Origin: Torreya grandis
Lineage: Eukaryota > Streptophyta > Pinopsida > Cupressales > Taxaceae
Assembly (NCBI GenBank): GCA_037957365.1
Contig: JARHVA010007806.1
Location: 303,501-367,500, forward strand
DNA: 64,000 bases
Reading direction: 5' to 3'
In this document: positions 11,048 to 22,700 of the stretch, piece by piece
Numbering within the stretch: position 1 is the stretch's first letter
Layout of the letters: each line of letters opens with the position of its first letter
The notes under the pieces: model-generated
Seen by the model: only the letters and a program-made list of their open reading frames with translations
The model's database searches: none
Told to the model about the DNA's origin: nothing
Translations under genes and position numbers: made by a program

Positions 11048-14000
11048 CCATCTAATAACTGCCTGAGTGAGGATGCAGGCCAATGACCCATTATGTTATC
11101 AACCAAACCATCTTAACCCTACTTGAACTTGATGGCTATTTTGGAGCTGATACTAACTCCTAAAGTAGTACACCTATTGTGGTCAAAAGGTCCTATTTTA
11201 GGTTGAATGGGCTCTTTAAGAGTATCCTCGATATACATTAAGGTATGATGGGGCCTAAGTATGTATAGGGTGTTATGTAATTCTTGGTTTAGAGAGTTAA
11301 CTCTTCCCTTTCACAAATGGCTTATATAGGGTCAATTACTTAGCTTAATGATAATTGTCCCTAATTTTTATACTCCATTGGAACATAGAGTTTGGTTAGC
11401 ATGTGGTGATGAAATCTATGGCACTAAGCCTTATAAACTAAGTCAATGCATGGGGATCAATTTCAGGTTGTGTGATTTCTTAGAGGGGACGCTTAAAAAT
11501 AGGCAAAAACATAATATGATTAATTAATATATTTAATTACCTACGTGAGGGGAATGATACAATGATTATTTACAAGTTAACACACACACACAATCAAGTA
11601 TATACAAGAAACTATTTTACACACAATAATATGAATACAAATGATATATACAAGTTGAAAAATGTTTTTTTAAGTGCTATGAGGAGTCTTCAATAGGAAG
11701 CCTACAAGCACATGATTAGTATTTTTACTTGGCACTAGTGAAAGGGTAACTTACTAGACCAATGATTAGTATTTTTGATAAGTTTGTCTTTGATGACCGT
11801 ATTACCTGCAAACATATGTCAATTATGTCAACAAGTAAAATTAGATGGATGATTAAAATGATGTTTGTATCTAATTCCAAAACTAGTGTTAAGGCCACAA
11901 TGGAAAGGAGAAGTTTTAATAGTTTAGACAAGTTTTATTCCTTTAATTATCATGAAAATCTATATATTAAAGGTTCCACGCTTTTTATATAATTATTATT
12001 TCTACACTACATAGTAATTGAAAAAAGATGTTTTAATTAATATGACTAAATCATAAAATTAACAATAACAACAAATGGATTAAAAGATAATATCAATTAA
12101 ATACTAATGATATGATAACTTGATCTAATTAAATATTGATGATATGACAAGTTTTTCAAATAAAGCCTTTGACCATAAATGCAATGACCTCTTTGTATGA
12201 CTTATTTAATCATCTCACTATTTTTTTAAGATGAGGCAAATGAGTGGTTTACATATTTAAAAAGTATTATAATTACTATTGACAAATTTCGTGAGGCATT
12301 ATAAATATCCATGTGAGAGGTGTCAAGACCCAAAAATGTTGGTAGATAAAGAGCAAGATAGTTTTTATTGCCCAAGTATTTAATGCCTTGAAAATTTCTT
12401 ATCATCTAGTACCATATTTAAACCTCAACTCAAAAACCCCAAATATAAATTTTAGAATCTAAAAGCATGATTTTCTTCAATGAAAAACCTATCAAAAAAT
12501 GTTTCCTCACCTACTGATCTTTCTTATACATGTTGGTCAAAACCCTATATGAATTCTTATTTCAATAAGTTCAATGCATGCAAAGATGATGCAAATTAGT
12601 CATCTGATATGGATGGATAACAAATAGGAAAACCTAACTCATAAAAATCATTATATTGGTAGCATGGATTACATAATGAATAGGGAAGAGGGTTCTACCA
12701 CCCATGAGATTGCATATGATAGGAGTAAAAGATCAAAGTTGTGTGTTCTCATTGCTGATTTTTGAATAAAAAACACTCTCTAGTGGAATTAAGTTGTTAG
12801 ATAATTTTTCATATGGATTATGAGTTAATAATAGAAGAGATGAAAAAAATAGAGGCATAGGAGTGAAGCTTCCATATGGACATATCACAAACTGATCAAG
12901 CTTCTCAATAAATTTCTTCATGTGTGTAACATCCATTCAAGATTTTTTAGAGATTGATTTTTGTCTCAAGTATGGGAGGCTCTCCTTATCACAAGAGGTC
13001 TCATTTTTAAAATATAAGGATGATAAGTTATTTGTAAATCATATCCTAAGAGAGTTTTTGGATGAGAACAAGCACCATACATGCATGTATATTAGGTCTA
13101 CAAATTCATGGTCTAACGAAAAAGGGAGGAAAAAATCTATTCATTTTAGAGTATTTGTACAATATAATTTCTCTTAATCTCAGTATTGCTCAAGTATATG
13201 ATTAGGTATGGAGAAAGACACATAGTCACACTACAAATAGTTTAGTTGGTAGTGGTGTTTTATCTATCTCTAGAGTAGTGACGAGTAGAGACTATCCACC
13301 AATGACAGTGATATACAAAATTTAGGGATTAGAAAGAGAAGCCATAAAACCCATGATTAAGTAATTTGATGAGGATAAAGAGATATACATTATACTAATA
13401 AAAAACAAAAAAAAGTAAACATGCAATTGACCATGGATGCAACCTTTCAACACCAAACAAGGAATATTTCTCCTATATGTCTCCAAAGCTACAAACCTCT
13501 TGACAAAATTCTGTAAAATATTATGTAAATTTAAAAGTTTATACTCATCCAATACTATACATCAAAGCAAACTAGACAATATATTGATAAATAATACATG
13601 CATAAACCAAATTAATGAGATAAAAACCTATTAGGTAATGGGTTTTAATTAATAATTTCTCAATTCAATCTACAACAAAGTTTTTATAATTATTAATGAA
13701 CATACATGCCATAAAAGTTGATCTCAATCAAAAATTACAATTATTATAAATATATAGTATCTAAAATTATTGATAGCAAAGAAGATTATAGATGAAAAAT
13801 ATGATTTGGAGTCACTGATTTCATCCTACATCTTCCCTGCAAGCACTGTTGTCACACTTCATGCTCACAAGATTAGTCCAAATTGGGGTCCCACCATGGT
13901 CACCAAAATTTCATAGTATTTTGAGCACATTATGAATTATGCAAACTAATTCAAACTCAAAATACAAACTACTTATTAGGAAGGATTCATGAAATAAATC

Positions 14001-14224
14001 ATAATGATATGAGACTTACCAAATTCCTTGCTTCATATTACCTCCTTCCAAGATTTGAAAATGATCAAGTGATTGTATATAGACTCAAATTATTGACATG
14101 GATGTTTGAACAAAAGATGATAGATGATGGATGCTTGATTGAGGATTGATTTTGGCATAATGGTGTTATAGAAATGCTAGTTAGCTGATTACTAAATAGG
14201 TATGTATTTGATATGGATATTCAT
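11048..14224. other. Unassigned AT-rich interval between element A and the LINE
   Basis: No reading frame here resembles a protein family I know. Short open frames at 11725-11992, 12733-13177 and 13322-13634 overlap on both strands and show no motif. A 32-bp unit is tandemly duplicated at 12095-12153 (AATTAAATAYTRATGATATG). At 13882-13910 the minus strand reads TTTTGGTGACCATGGTGGGA, similar to the Tat primer-binding sites of C, D and E, so part of this interval may be the inside of another minus-strand LTR element into which the LINE jumped. Confidence 0.4.
13885..13908 (-). other. Possible minus-strand primer-binding site
   Basis: The minus strand reads TTTTGGTGACCATGGTGGGA, which can be aligned with TTTTGGCATGCCCAATGGGA of element D and TAATGGCATGCCCGGTGGGA of element C. 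If it is real, an LTR should lie just to its right (from about 13909), interrupted by the LINE at 14224. No LTR partner is visible in the window, so this stays tentative. Confidence 0.25.
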
Positions 14225-14824
14225 TTTTTTTTAAGGGTGGAGGGAGAGCTTATTTAAATAGGAAAATAGAGATGCAAGTAGAGATGCAACTAGGATTTAT
14301 GTTGTTAAAGATGCAACTAGGATAATTTTCTTGAAAGTAGAGATGCAACTAGGATTTATGTTGTTAAAGATGACCAAATTTATAGAAATCCAAATTCCCT
14401 AGAAAATATGAGGGAGGGAAAGATTCCACTAGAATTTAAGGGGAGGATAATCCCAAGTTGCCTCCAATTAATAGATCAAATCCATTATGGACCCTAAATA
14501 AACCCAAGAATAATTGGACAAATTTAGAAAAGAATGGAAAATGAAAGTAGCAAAAGGAAATTAAAAGAAGATATGTTTGATAGATTCAGCCTCCTATTTG
14601 CATAGAGCACACATGTTAGGAATTGAAAGTCCACTCTTTATTAAATTGTCCAATGTTAAGATTTTATTTTAGGCAACTAGCCAAAATAAAACATTAATAT
14701 TGGGGATGATATTTTTTATCCACAAACAATTATAGTTTTCTTGAAAATATTATTGATCCCATAAAGATAAATTACCAAATCTAACAAAAAATAGACCACT
14801 AAGATTGGAAATATATATTAGATA
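14225..14824 (-). pseudogene. LINE piece 1: ORF2 C-terminus with zf-RVT region and 3' tail
   Basis: The minus strand reads INVLFWLVA.NKILTLDNLI and then GLSIPNMCALCK.EAESIKH, the cysteine/histidine pattern of the zinc-binding region that follows RT in plant L1 elements. Next come IFHSFLNLSNYSWVYLGSI and GIWISINLVIFNNIN, which match the usual end of that domain. Stops stand where the family usually has Gln or Trp. After the domain a 59-bp unit is duplicated (14281-14372). A run of nine T at 14224-14232 would be the reversed poly-A tail. Confidence 0.75.
14281..14372. repeat. 59-bp tandem duplication in the LINE 3' end
   Basis: GAGATGCAACTAGGATTTAT starts at 14281 and again at 14340, followed in both by GTTGTTAAAGATG. 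A shorter GATGCAACTAGGAT lies between them. It falls at or just after the end of ORF2 on the minus strand. Confidence 0.85.
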
Positions 14825-15145
14825 TGTTAGGATTAAATCCATAAAGCATGAAGGAGCCCAAGATCAAGAATACAGAGTAGAATATTTTTGTCAATCAACT
14901 TCATCATCATATTAATAAAGCCTTTACAATTATATATGAATATCACTCTTTAATATTAGGTTAGTTCTTCTAACAACAACTAACAAATAAAACCCCTATC
15001 ACAAATATAGGATGGTTGTTCTAACAACTAATATCCCTGTATTATTTCACTATACATGATTTTCTCAACCAAATCACTTAAAATAATAATACTCACCAAT
15101 ATATGTTCACACTAAATATAAGTTTACACTATATTTTTCTCAATA
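14825..15145 (+). repeat. Element B left LTR
   Basis: This 321-bp repeat is matched by 16588-16906. It contains the imperfect palindromes TTAGTTCTTCTAACAACAAC and GGTTGTTCTAACAACTAA, a feature common in copia-type LTRs. It starts TG and ends CAATA. Confidence 0.8.
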
Positions 15146-16587
15146 TCCCCTTCTACAGTTAGAATTTATGGACGTTGGTTTCAACTAATAATGTATCCAT
15201 TATAAATATGAGATTAATTATAATGAAAATCATATTGTATTGAAATTTTCCTTTCTAAACTTATTTGATGACTTATGACTAAGAGTTAACAAGATATGTA
15301 CAATACTCAAAAAGACAAAAAAATGATAATATTGAACATAAGATAGCTTTTAAAAAAAATAATGACTCGCTTACAACTAAATATAAACATAATAAAACTA
15401 TAACTAAAATACAAAAAACAACTATTAAAAATAATAAATCTAAAGAGTTTAAAACTATAAAATTAAAAAATAAATATGAAACAAAATTTAAAATATAAAA
15501 TCCAAATACTTAAAAATAAAATAAAAAAATGAAAAACACTTTTTAAATCAAAAAACACAAATCATACTATTAAAACCTAATTAAAAAATTAATACCATGA
15601 ATTAAAGTAAACTTCATTTCTAAAACTATATTTTTTTTTTCACAAAACCAATTTTCAAAAAATGAAAATACCATGAGTTCTTATTTAAACATTAAATATT
15701 AAAACCTACAACCATAAAATAAAAAAAAACTTAACAAACGTTTATAATTAAATTTATAATAATACCTAAAAATAGGACACTTTTAATGAAGAATTGGACG
15801 ATGGGAGAATAATTTTTCAAGTGTGTTGATGAAGATCTTAGAGAAGGTGGTAGAATGTAAGAGCTATAAGGAGAGGATGGTGGAAGCTATGTATACTATC
15901 ATAGATTTAACCTCTTATAAATAATGTTGAAGACATATAGTAGGAACAAGAGTTTGGTAGGTTTTGTTTTTGGTTTACATGAGTCTGTCACCCTAATGAT
16001 CAAATTTGAATAGATGAGTCACATTCGATAGGCCACATATGTAGAGAGGTTTGGTTGATGAAGTTTTGAGATTCAATCTATATAGAGGGGATATCATTGC
16101 ACTATACAATTGGTTTAGATAGCTTGACAATAATGAAAAATGCCACTTTTCAACTGAGAATAACTACTTATATTTGCATAATTTTCTAAAATAATATTTG
16201 GGTTTTCTTTACATTTGAAAGATATTTACAAAATAGTTTGAATCATCCAATTGTGTTGAGAAACAAAAATGATATGATTATTTTCATAATGCCCAAAATG
16301 ATTTCCTACATTTTTTGTAATGAAATGCAATCAGTGGATATAATGGAGATGGAATGATTGTGGAGAGAATGAACAATATGAACGAGAGAGTAGATGGATG
16401 GTGAATTCCAATAAATTACACAAGGTTTTCTTCACAAGTGATTGGTAATATGCAAAAAAATGTATAGATGTAACAATAATGGCTGCACATGGTCTGCACT
16501 ATAACACTAATGTATATGAATTATTGGATGAAAGAATAATTGGATGGAAGGTGATCAAAGAGGTCCAAAAAAATAATTTTATACAAC

Positions 16588-16906
16588 TATTAGGATTTAA
16601 TCCATAATACATGAAAGAGTCAAAGCTTGAGAATGCAGAGAAAAATATTTCTTTCAATCAACTTCATCATATTATTAATCAAGCCTTTACAATTATATAG
16701 TAATATCACTCTCTAATATCAGGTTAGTTGTTATAACAAAAACTAAAAAATAAAACCCCCATAAAAATATAGGATGGTTGTTCTAACAACTAATATTCTT
16801 TTATTATTTCACTCTACATGATTTTCTCAACCAAATCACTTAAAATAATAATACTCGCTAATATATGTTCACACTAAATATAAGTTTACACTATATTTTC
16901 TCAATA
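16588..16906 (+). repeat. Element B right LTR
   Basis: This is a 319-bp copy of 14825-15145 that keeps the block GGATGGTTGTTCTAACAACT and the end TTTACACTATATTTTCTCAA. Its first dinucleotide has changed from TG to TA. Confidence 0.8.
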
Positions 16907-19021
16907 AGATCATCATCTTTTGGAAATATTTTAATATGTGTGTTAGCATGTTATTTAAATCTTATAATAAAAGAGTTTGTTGATGGTTTGAATATTATTT
17001 ATGAAGTATCTTCCATCTTTTGTTTCTTTCAATATCCTACCAATAATCACACGCTTTATGACCTATAACCTCTTTGAAATACTCGCATTGCCCCTCTATA
17101 GGTGTTCAAGCTCCTAGTGAGGTCTGATTGAGCCATAGATCATCTAAAAACTCAAATATATTTCCTCTACCTATTTTCCATTTTAAACCTCTCAAAATAA
17201 TATCCCCTCCTTTTCTCAAAGCTTTTCAAAAAGTTGAACCATTAATAAGACCTTCTTCTACAATAAAGTAGGAACCCTCCCCTAAGTTAAAATACTTAGC
17301 TTTTATAATCCTTGTCCATTGGTTATTTTAATTAATCAACCTCCATCCTTGCTTAGTTAATAGATCTTGATTCATAGACCTCACCCTCATAAGACCCAAT
17401 CTCCCTTTATCTAAATGTAAACAAGCTTTATTCTAGGATAAAAGTGGAGATCTAAATTTGTCTTTCATCTCCCTCAAGAGAATTTTTTTATATAATTGGT
17501 CAAGTTATTCTACTACTTTTTCCATAACTATAAATATCTATAAATAACTCTTCAGTAATTACAATTTTCTAGCTTGGGATAGAAAAATCCCTTTCCATCT
17601 AGATAATTTATTCTAAATTTTATCAATACAGGGTTCCAAAATTCTAATTTCATTTTACCATTAAAAAGAGGGATGCCAAAATAAGAGGAAGGAATATTCT
17701 TAATTACACATTCAATAATCCTATAAATCTTCCCTTGCAAGGTTAGCAGAGTATTAATGAATAATAAAGAGCTTTTAAGGAAATTTATGTTTTGATCAAA
17801 CACTACCTTATAGATTTCAAGAATTTTCTTGAAACATTTAGCTTCAGATACTGAGGCTTCTTCATCATTAGAGTGTCATCCATAAATTTTTGGTGGATTA
17901 TAGATCTGGTATTAGGAGACACTTTAATTCCCTTGATAAAGCCAAAATAAATAGCAATATCAATGATTCTACTTAAATTTTTAGCCATCAAAATAAACAA
18001 ATAGGGTGATAGGGGATCACTTTTTCTGATACCTCTACTTGTAGGAAAAAAACTTTGGGAAACCCATTGAGAATGACTAAAAACATGGGGATGGATATGC
18101 AAGAAGTGATTAGATTTCTAATAACCTAATTAAACCCAAATGTTTGAAGAACTTTATCCAAGAAGTGCCATGAAACACTATCATAATCTTTATTCATATA
18201 CAATTTGAAGACCATTTCATGTCTAGAGGAATTGGAAATCGAGTGTATGGTTTCATGGGAAATAATAATACCATATGTAATCTATCTATTAAAAATAAAA
18301 TCCCCTTATTATTTCATAATCAACTTGTCAAGGAGCATTTGAATTCTTAAAGCTAGGCCTTTAGTGAAAATAATATAAAAGGTGGAACAAAGGTCGATGG
18401 GTCTAAAATCCTTCAACTAATTTTCTCCATGATTCTTAAGGATTAAAACCAAAAAAGTATTGTTAAATTCCTAAAGCATTTTTCTAGATTTGACAATTTT
18501 TGTGACAACTATGAAAATTTCATTTTGAATAATGTCCCAAAAGATATTGAAGAAAAAATGGGGGAAACCATCTAGACCAGGGGCCTTATCACCTTCCAAA
18601 GATAAAACTATGGATTTTATGTCTTCATTATAAGGTGGAGGTATAATGGATGCATTGCCTTATTGGGAAATTACCCCCTAGATAAGGTTTAAAACGTATT
18701 CTTCAAGGTGGAAATCTTAGGAGGGAACATGAGCCAAAAGTTTGTTATAAAAGTTAACAATTTATTGTTTGATTTCTTTTTCATCATTATACATAACCCC
18801 ATCTTCTCCCTTAATTTCAAAAATTAATTTATGTTGACAATTTTTTGAAGTTGAGATATGGAAATACTTAGTATTCTAATCACCTTTCTTAAGCCATATT
18901 TTCCTATATTTTTGGCACCAGAAGATTTCTTCCTTAGCTTCCAGATGGTGAAATAATCTTAAGAGTTCCTCTTCTTTGGCATGAGGAGTGTAACCACAAT
19001 CATTGATTTCCTTCTCAATTC
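16907..19021 (-). pseudogene. LINE piece 2: ORF2 reverse transcriptase, decayed
   Basis: This piece holds the RT that would copy LINE RNA at a nicked target. Reading from 19021 down, EKEINDCGYTPHAKEEELLR and FWCQKYRKIWLKKGD are the endonuclease-RT linker and RT start. LKDFRPIDLCSTFY and MNKDYDSVSWHFLDKVL are fingers and palm (about 18430-18130). GIRKSDPLSPYLFILMA lies at about 18030, followed by the catalytic box FMDD (usual FADD) at 17875-17886. NINFLKSSLLFINT and SSYFGIPLFNGKMK (17803-17552) are the thumb. Stops and frameshifts are scattered throughout. The left end is cut by element B and the right end by element C. Confidence 0.88.
19017..19021. repeat. Target-site duplication of element C, left copy (AATTC)
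   Basis: AATTC directly precedes the first base of the left LTR and is identical to 28282-28286 directly after the right LTR. Confidence 0.85.
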
Positions 19022-20218
19022 TATAGACACATAAAACTAGCCACCAATAACCTCCAATCAAGCTTTTGGCTAGTTTCCATCTATAATGCACAATTTGGCT
19101 TTAAAACACTAAAACATGCAAAATAATGTGAAAATGATATATTAAAGTGTTGATTTTGTCCAATGTATCCCTAAATTGGGAAATGAAATTTATGGGATAG
19201 CAAACTTTGATTATTCCATTCGAGTCAAAATACCAATTTTACACCTAAGTGCTCTGAATTGTTCTTCCCTAACAAATATTTTGCACAAGACTTGTGCCTT
19301 TGTTATTTGTTGTTGGTAACATTATAAATAGGAATATGCATCCAATGCATATGACATGGACTTCCAATTCAAGTCTAGTCAAATTTAGGACTAATAATAA
19401 GGCATTATGATTAATTTGGGTAATTTTTACATAAAGTGCTTAATCATGTTTAAGAGCCAATTAACCCAAATCAAGGCCTAATCAATAATTCCATGGAAAC
19501 TTGTTGAATAATTTGTTTTCAAAATAAATATTGAATATCTACATCATAAAGTGACCTCATTTCTTGGAAAGGGATCCCTAGGCCATACATGCCACAAATA
19601 TCAAGATTCATGCCCTCCATGCCTCATCAATGCCTTCTATGATGCCCTCCATGCCTCTTAATTGACCCTTCTTCCAATGCCATGATGAGGATAATTACAA
19701 AGTTAATTCCAAAAATTGAATTAATCCTCAACCACACATCTTAATCTTGATATGGATGGTTAAGGTTGATTATGATCAAATCCAAAAATTAATAAATATG
19801 AGGCCTCACAACATCATTTTTAAGCTTAATTAGTGCAAAGTTATAATGAAGGGTTAGTTCTAAAAGCTTCAAGAAACTATTTTTACCATGCCAAATTGAT
19901 TCCAAGCCAAGCCAAAGCCACAAGGTGATAAGAGGATATTAAGGTAGCCACACACCATTGAATAAGACCTCTTGAAGCACAAGCCGAACAAGTCACCATT
20001 ACAAAGGCATTTGGAGCATCCAAGGAAGGTGAGAGGAATTCTTGTGTTTTCATTCCTTGCTTTTTAGTTATGCTTGTCATTTGTTTTTGTTAACTGATCT
20101 CTCCCTATTGTCTAGGCATAGAGATGTTATGCTATTAGTGTGTTTATTTCATCTTCTTTTCATTTTGGAACTAACACCATACTAACCATTCTCTCTTGAT
20201 TCAAATTCCTAGATCACA
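19022..20218 (+). repeat. Element C left LTR
   Basis: This 1197-bp LTR starts TATAGACACATAAAAC (the right copy has TGTAGACACCTAAAAC) and ends CCTAGATCACA. A TATA-like stretch (TAATAAATATGAGGCC) near 19790 corresponds to TATAAATAAGAGGCC in the right LTR. Open frames inside it, such as 19883-20080, are chance or shared LTR frames. Confidence 0.88.
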
Positions 20219-20240
20219 TAATGGCATGCCCGGTGGGACA
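20219..20240 (+). other. Element C primer-binding site
   Basis: TAATGGCATGCCCGGTGGGA begins right after the LTR. The same core follows the left LTR in D (31365) and E (51310). The tRNA is not assigned. Confidence 0.7.
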
Positions 20241-22700
20241 CACCACATCTCACACCTAAAAGAGATCCTTTTGCAACCTTAGAAAACTTATTTGAGATTT
20301 TAAAACTCTTTCAAATTGTTTTTCTAACTTTATTTTGCCATTTTTTATTACCATGTGTTTATATAGTAACTAACATCAATAAGAAATACCGACATTGGTT
20401 ACTTGGGTCAACTAATGTTGGTTAGTAGAATTGATATCAGTTGGATCTTGGTTGGACATTTCCGACATCGATGGTATATAACTGATGTCGGTCAATATGT
20501 TTTCTTAAAACACAAACTTGAAAGCTTTTTTAAAATACTTGTTTTGGGGTCATACATAATCCATTTTGGATGATTTTTTGTAAAACCATGTGTTTTATCC
20601 TAAGTATTTAGAATTTAGAATTAGTTTAGCTTCAAGTTTCATATTTTTTTACAAAATTTGGAAAATCCATTTAAAATCTTTCTAATCTAACATTTTTGCT
20701 TTTAGGGTGATGCCTTAAGGGTAGATAGGTAACTAACAGATTTCAAGTTTGATAAATCATGTTTTAGAACATATTATTCATGCTTTAAAATGAATTAGGA
20801 ACATTATTTTGGTGCTTAAAATAATATTTAAGGTGTTTAATAAGTGTTTCTAGCATTAGTTTTCAAATTTACAACTAAGACTAAGGGGTCAAATGAATGC
20901 CACTCAATATTTTGAATTTGGGGCTTAAAAATGAACTCATCTTTCTAAAAGTTTATTATTTGCAATAGTTGTTTAATCAAATCTTGTTTGGTAAAAAGAG
21001 GGGTGTTGCATGTATGCTTTTTTATTTGTCCCCTTTAGGGAACCCTTGGAATCAAAAGTGCCATTCCTATTGCAAGTAGCCTAGTCCAAGGCTTAGTAAG
21101 AAAGTCATCTAAAGCACTCCCCAAAAACTCATCAAAGTTTGGGTGACCTTGAAAATAACCCTAAAGTCTTTCTACTTTCATGATTTCTTTATTTTTATGC
21201 ATCTTGATTTGTGATGGGGACTTCATCACCTTTGATAAGTTCTCTATGGAAGCTTTGACCTAGGGTTTCATCTCCTAGCATTGGCTGCGTTTGGCTCCTT
21301 TGGAGTTTCACATAAGACATAGTGGCACTTTGGACATCACACTACATTGAGTGAATAGAAGAATGTAGTTAAAAAAAGGAATAGACCTTTTTGTAAAAAT
21401 CCAAGTGATATAGACCCAAAATACATGCTTTTCTTTTGCAATGTTTGGCATGAAAGTCATTATGAAATTGATTCCCCTAATGACATTCAAAACTTAATAG
21501 TTTAGTCATCCCCACATGCCATACCCTTGATAGTATTTGGATGATTATACTTAGTCTGTTTTTGTCATTTTATCATTTGGTATGTTTTGAGACTAAAACT
21601 TGTTTGTTTGATCATAAATCCATGTCAAAACCAATTTGTCTATATGTCACTCTTTTGTTTAAAGAGGAACTATGCTAGCTATTTTACACCACACTTGAGC
21701 CTTAAAAGTTTTTCTAAAATTATTTGTGTGTGTGTCATTTGAGTTGTAGAGGGTAGCATTATGTTTCCCAAATCATGTCAAATTATTTTGCCTTCGAATC
21801 TTTGAAACATAGTATTGACCACATTATTCAAGTATGCTTATACCATTAGCCTTCTTAATTTGTTTCAAGATTTGTTTACCATTGTATCAAAACCATTTGT
21901 TTCAAACCATTTTGTGTATAGCATTTAGGCCTCTATTTTGTGCCATCATGCTATCTAATCTTGTCTAGCCTATTGGTCCAATCCTAGTTTTCAACATTGA
22001 GTTTTAAATTAGCCTTATAAAGTTTGGATCCAAACATTGAGTGACTCCTGTTTAGGCCTCAATTCATGGGGTTGATACATAGATATTTCTCTTTTGGGTT
22101 ATATAACTTCAGTTAATCGATTACACAAATTTGAAAACTATTGATGGTTTATTTGTTTAAAGCCTATCATCATCATTGTTTGTGCCTTTATTTGGGAGAA
22201 CAAAACCTTTCTCAAAGAGCCTTTTGTCTTAAGCCTTATGCCAACTGATCATGTTTATGTTTGATTCTATGTGCTAGGTATATGCCAAAGTTGTTTCCAA
22301 AGTTGTTAGATTAAATCAAATCACATCATGCCTATTTGTTTAAGCCTAGCTTTTGACTTCATGTTTGGACAAAAGACCTAGCAACTCAACTTTTCCCTTT
22401 CCTATTTTAGACCTTGTTTAGAACACATTAACCTAGACCTTTGAGATGTCAATTTTTTATTTAGATGCTTGACAATTTGTGTGTCTAAAATTTGAAATTA
22501 GACATTTGATGTTAAGCTATTTTATGCCAAATCTTACCAGAAATTATTTTGGAGATACAACTCCACTTTCAGACCATATTGGATATATAGCTCCACCCCT
22601 TTTGACCAAGTTTCAACCATTTGTCCTTTGGACATAGTTTTTCAAAAAAAAATAGAACCCTAAGCCTTTTTGTTTCAAATATTTCATCATTTACATAGAT
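20241..22700 (+). other. Element C leader without recognisable coding
   Basis: I see no supported gene here. From 20360 to 20505 there are about six degenerate copies of a GACATCGGTT-like motif in both orientations (CCGACATTGGTT, CCGACATCGATGG, ACTGATGTCGGTCA). The rest is ordinary AT-rich DNA with short chance frames. Confidence 0.5.

Larger units (their letters stand above)
14825..16906 (+). mobile_element. Element B: 2.1-kb non-autonomous LTR element (TRIM/LARD-like)
   Basis: Two direct repeats of 321 and 319 bp (14825-15145 and 16588-16906) bound 1.44 kb of internal DNA without any recognisable coding. The LTRs begin TGTTAGGATTAAATCC (first) and TATTAGGATTTAATCC (second) and both end TCTCAATA, which fits TG...CA with G-to-A and C-to-T changes. 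The flanks are AGATA (14820-14824) and AGATC (16907-16911), 4 of 5 matching, as expected of a 5-bp target duplication. The LTR style suggests Ty1/copia, but no primer-binding site of the common TGGTATCAGAGC type is seen. The internal part is A-rich (15270-15760). The element sits inside LINE ORF2. Confidence 0.8.
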
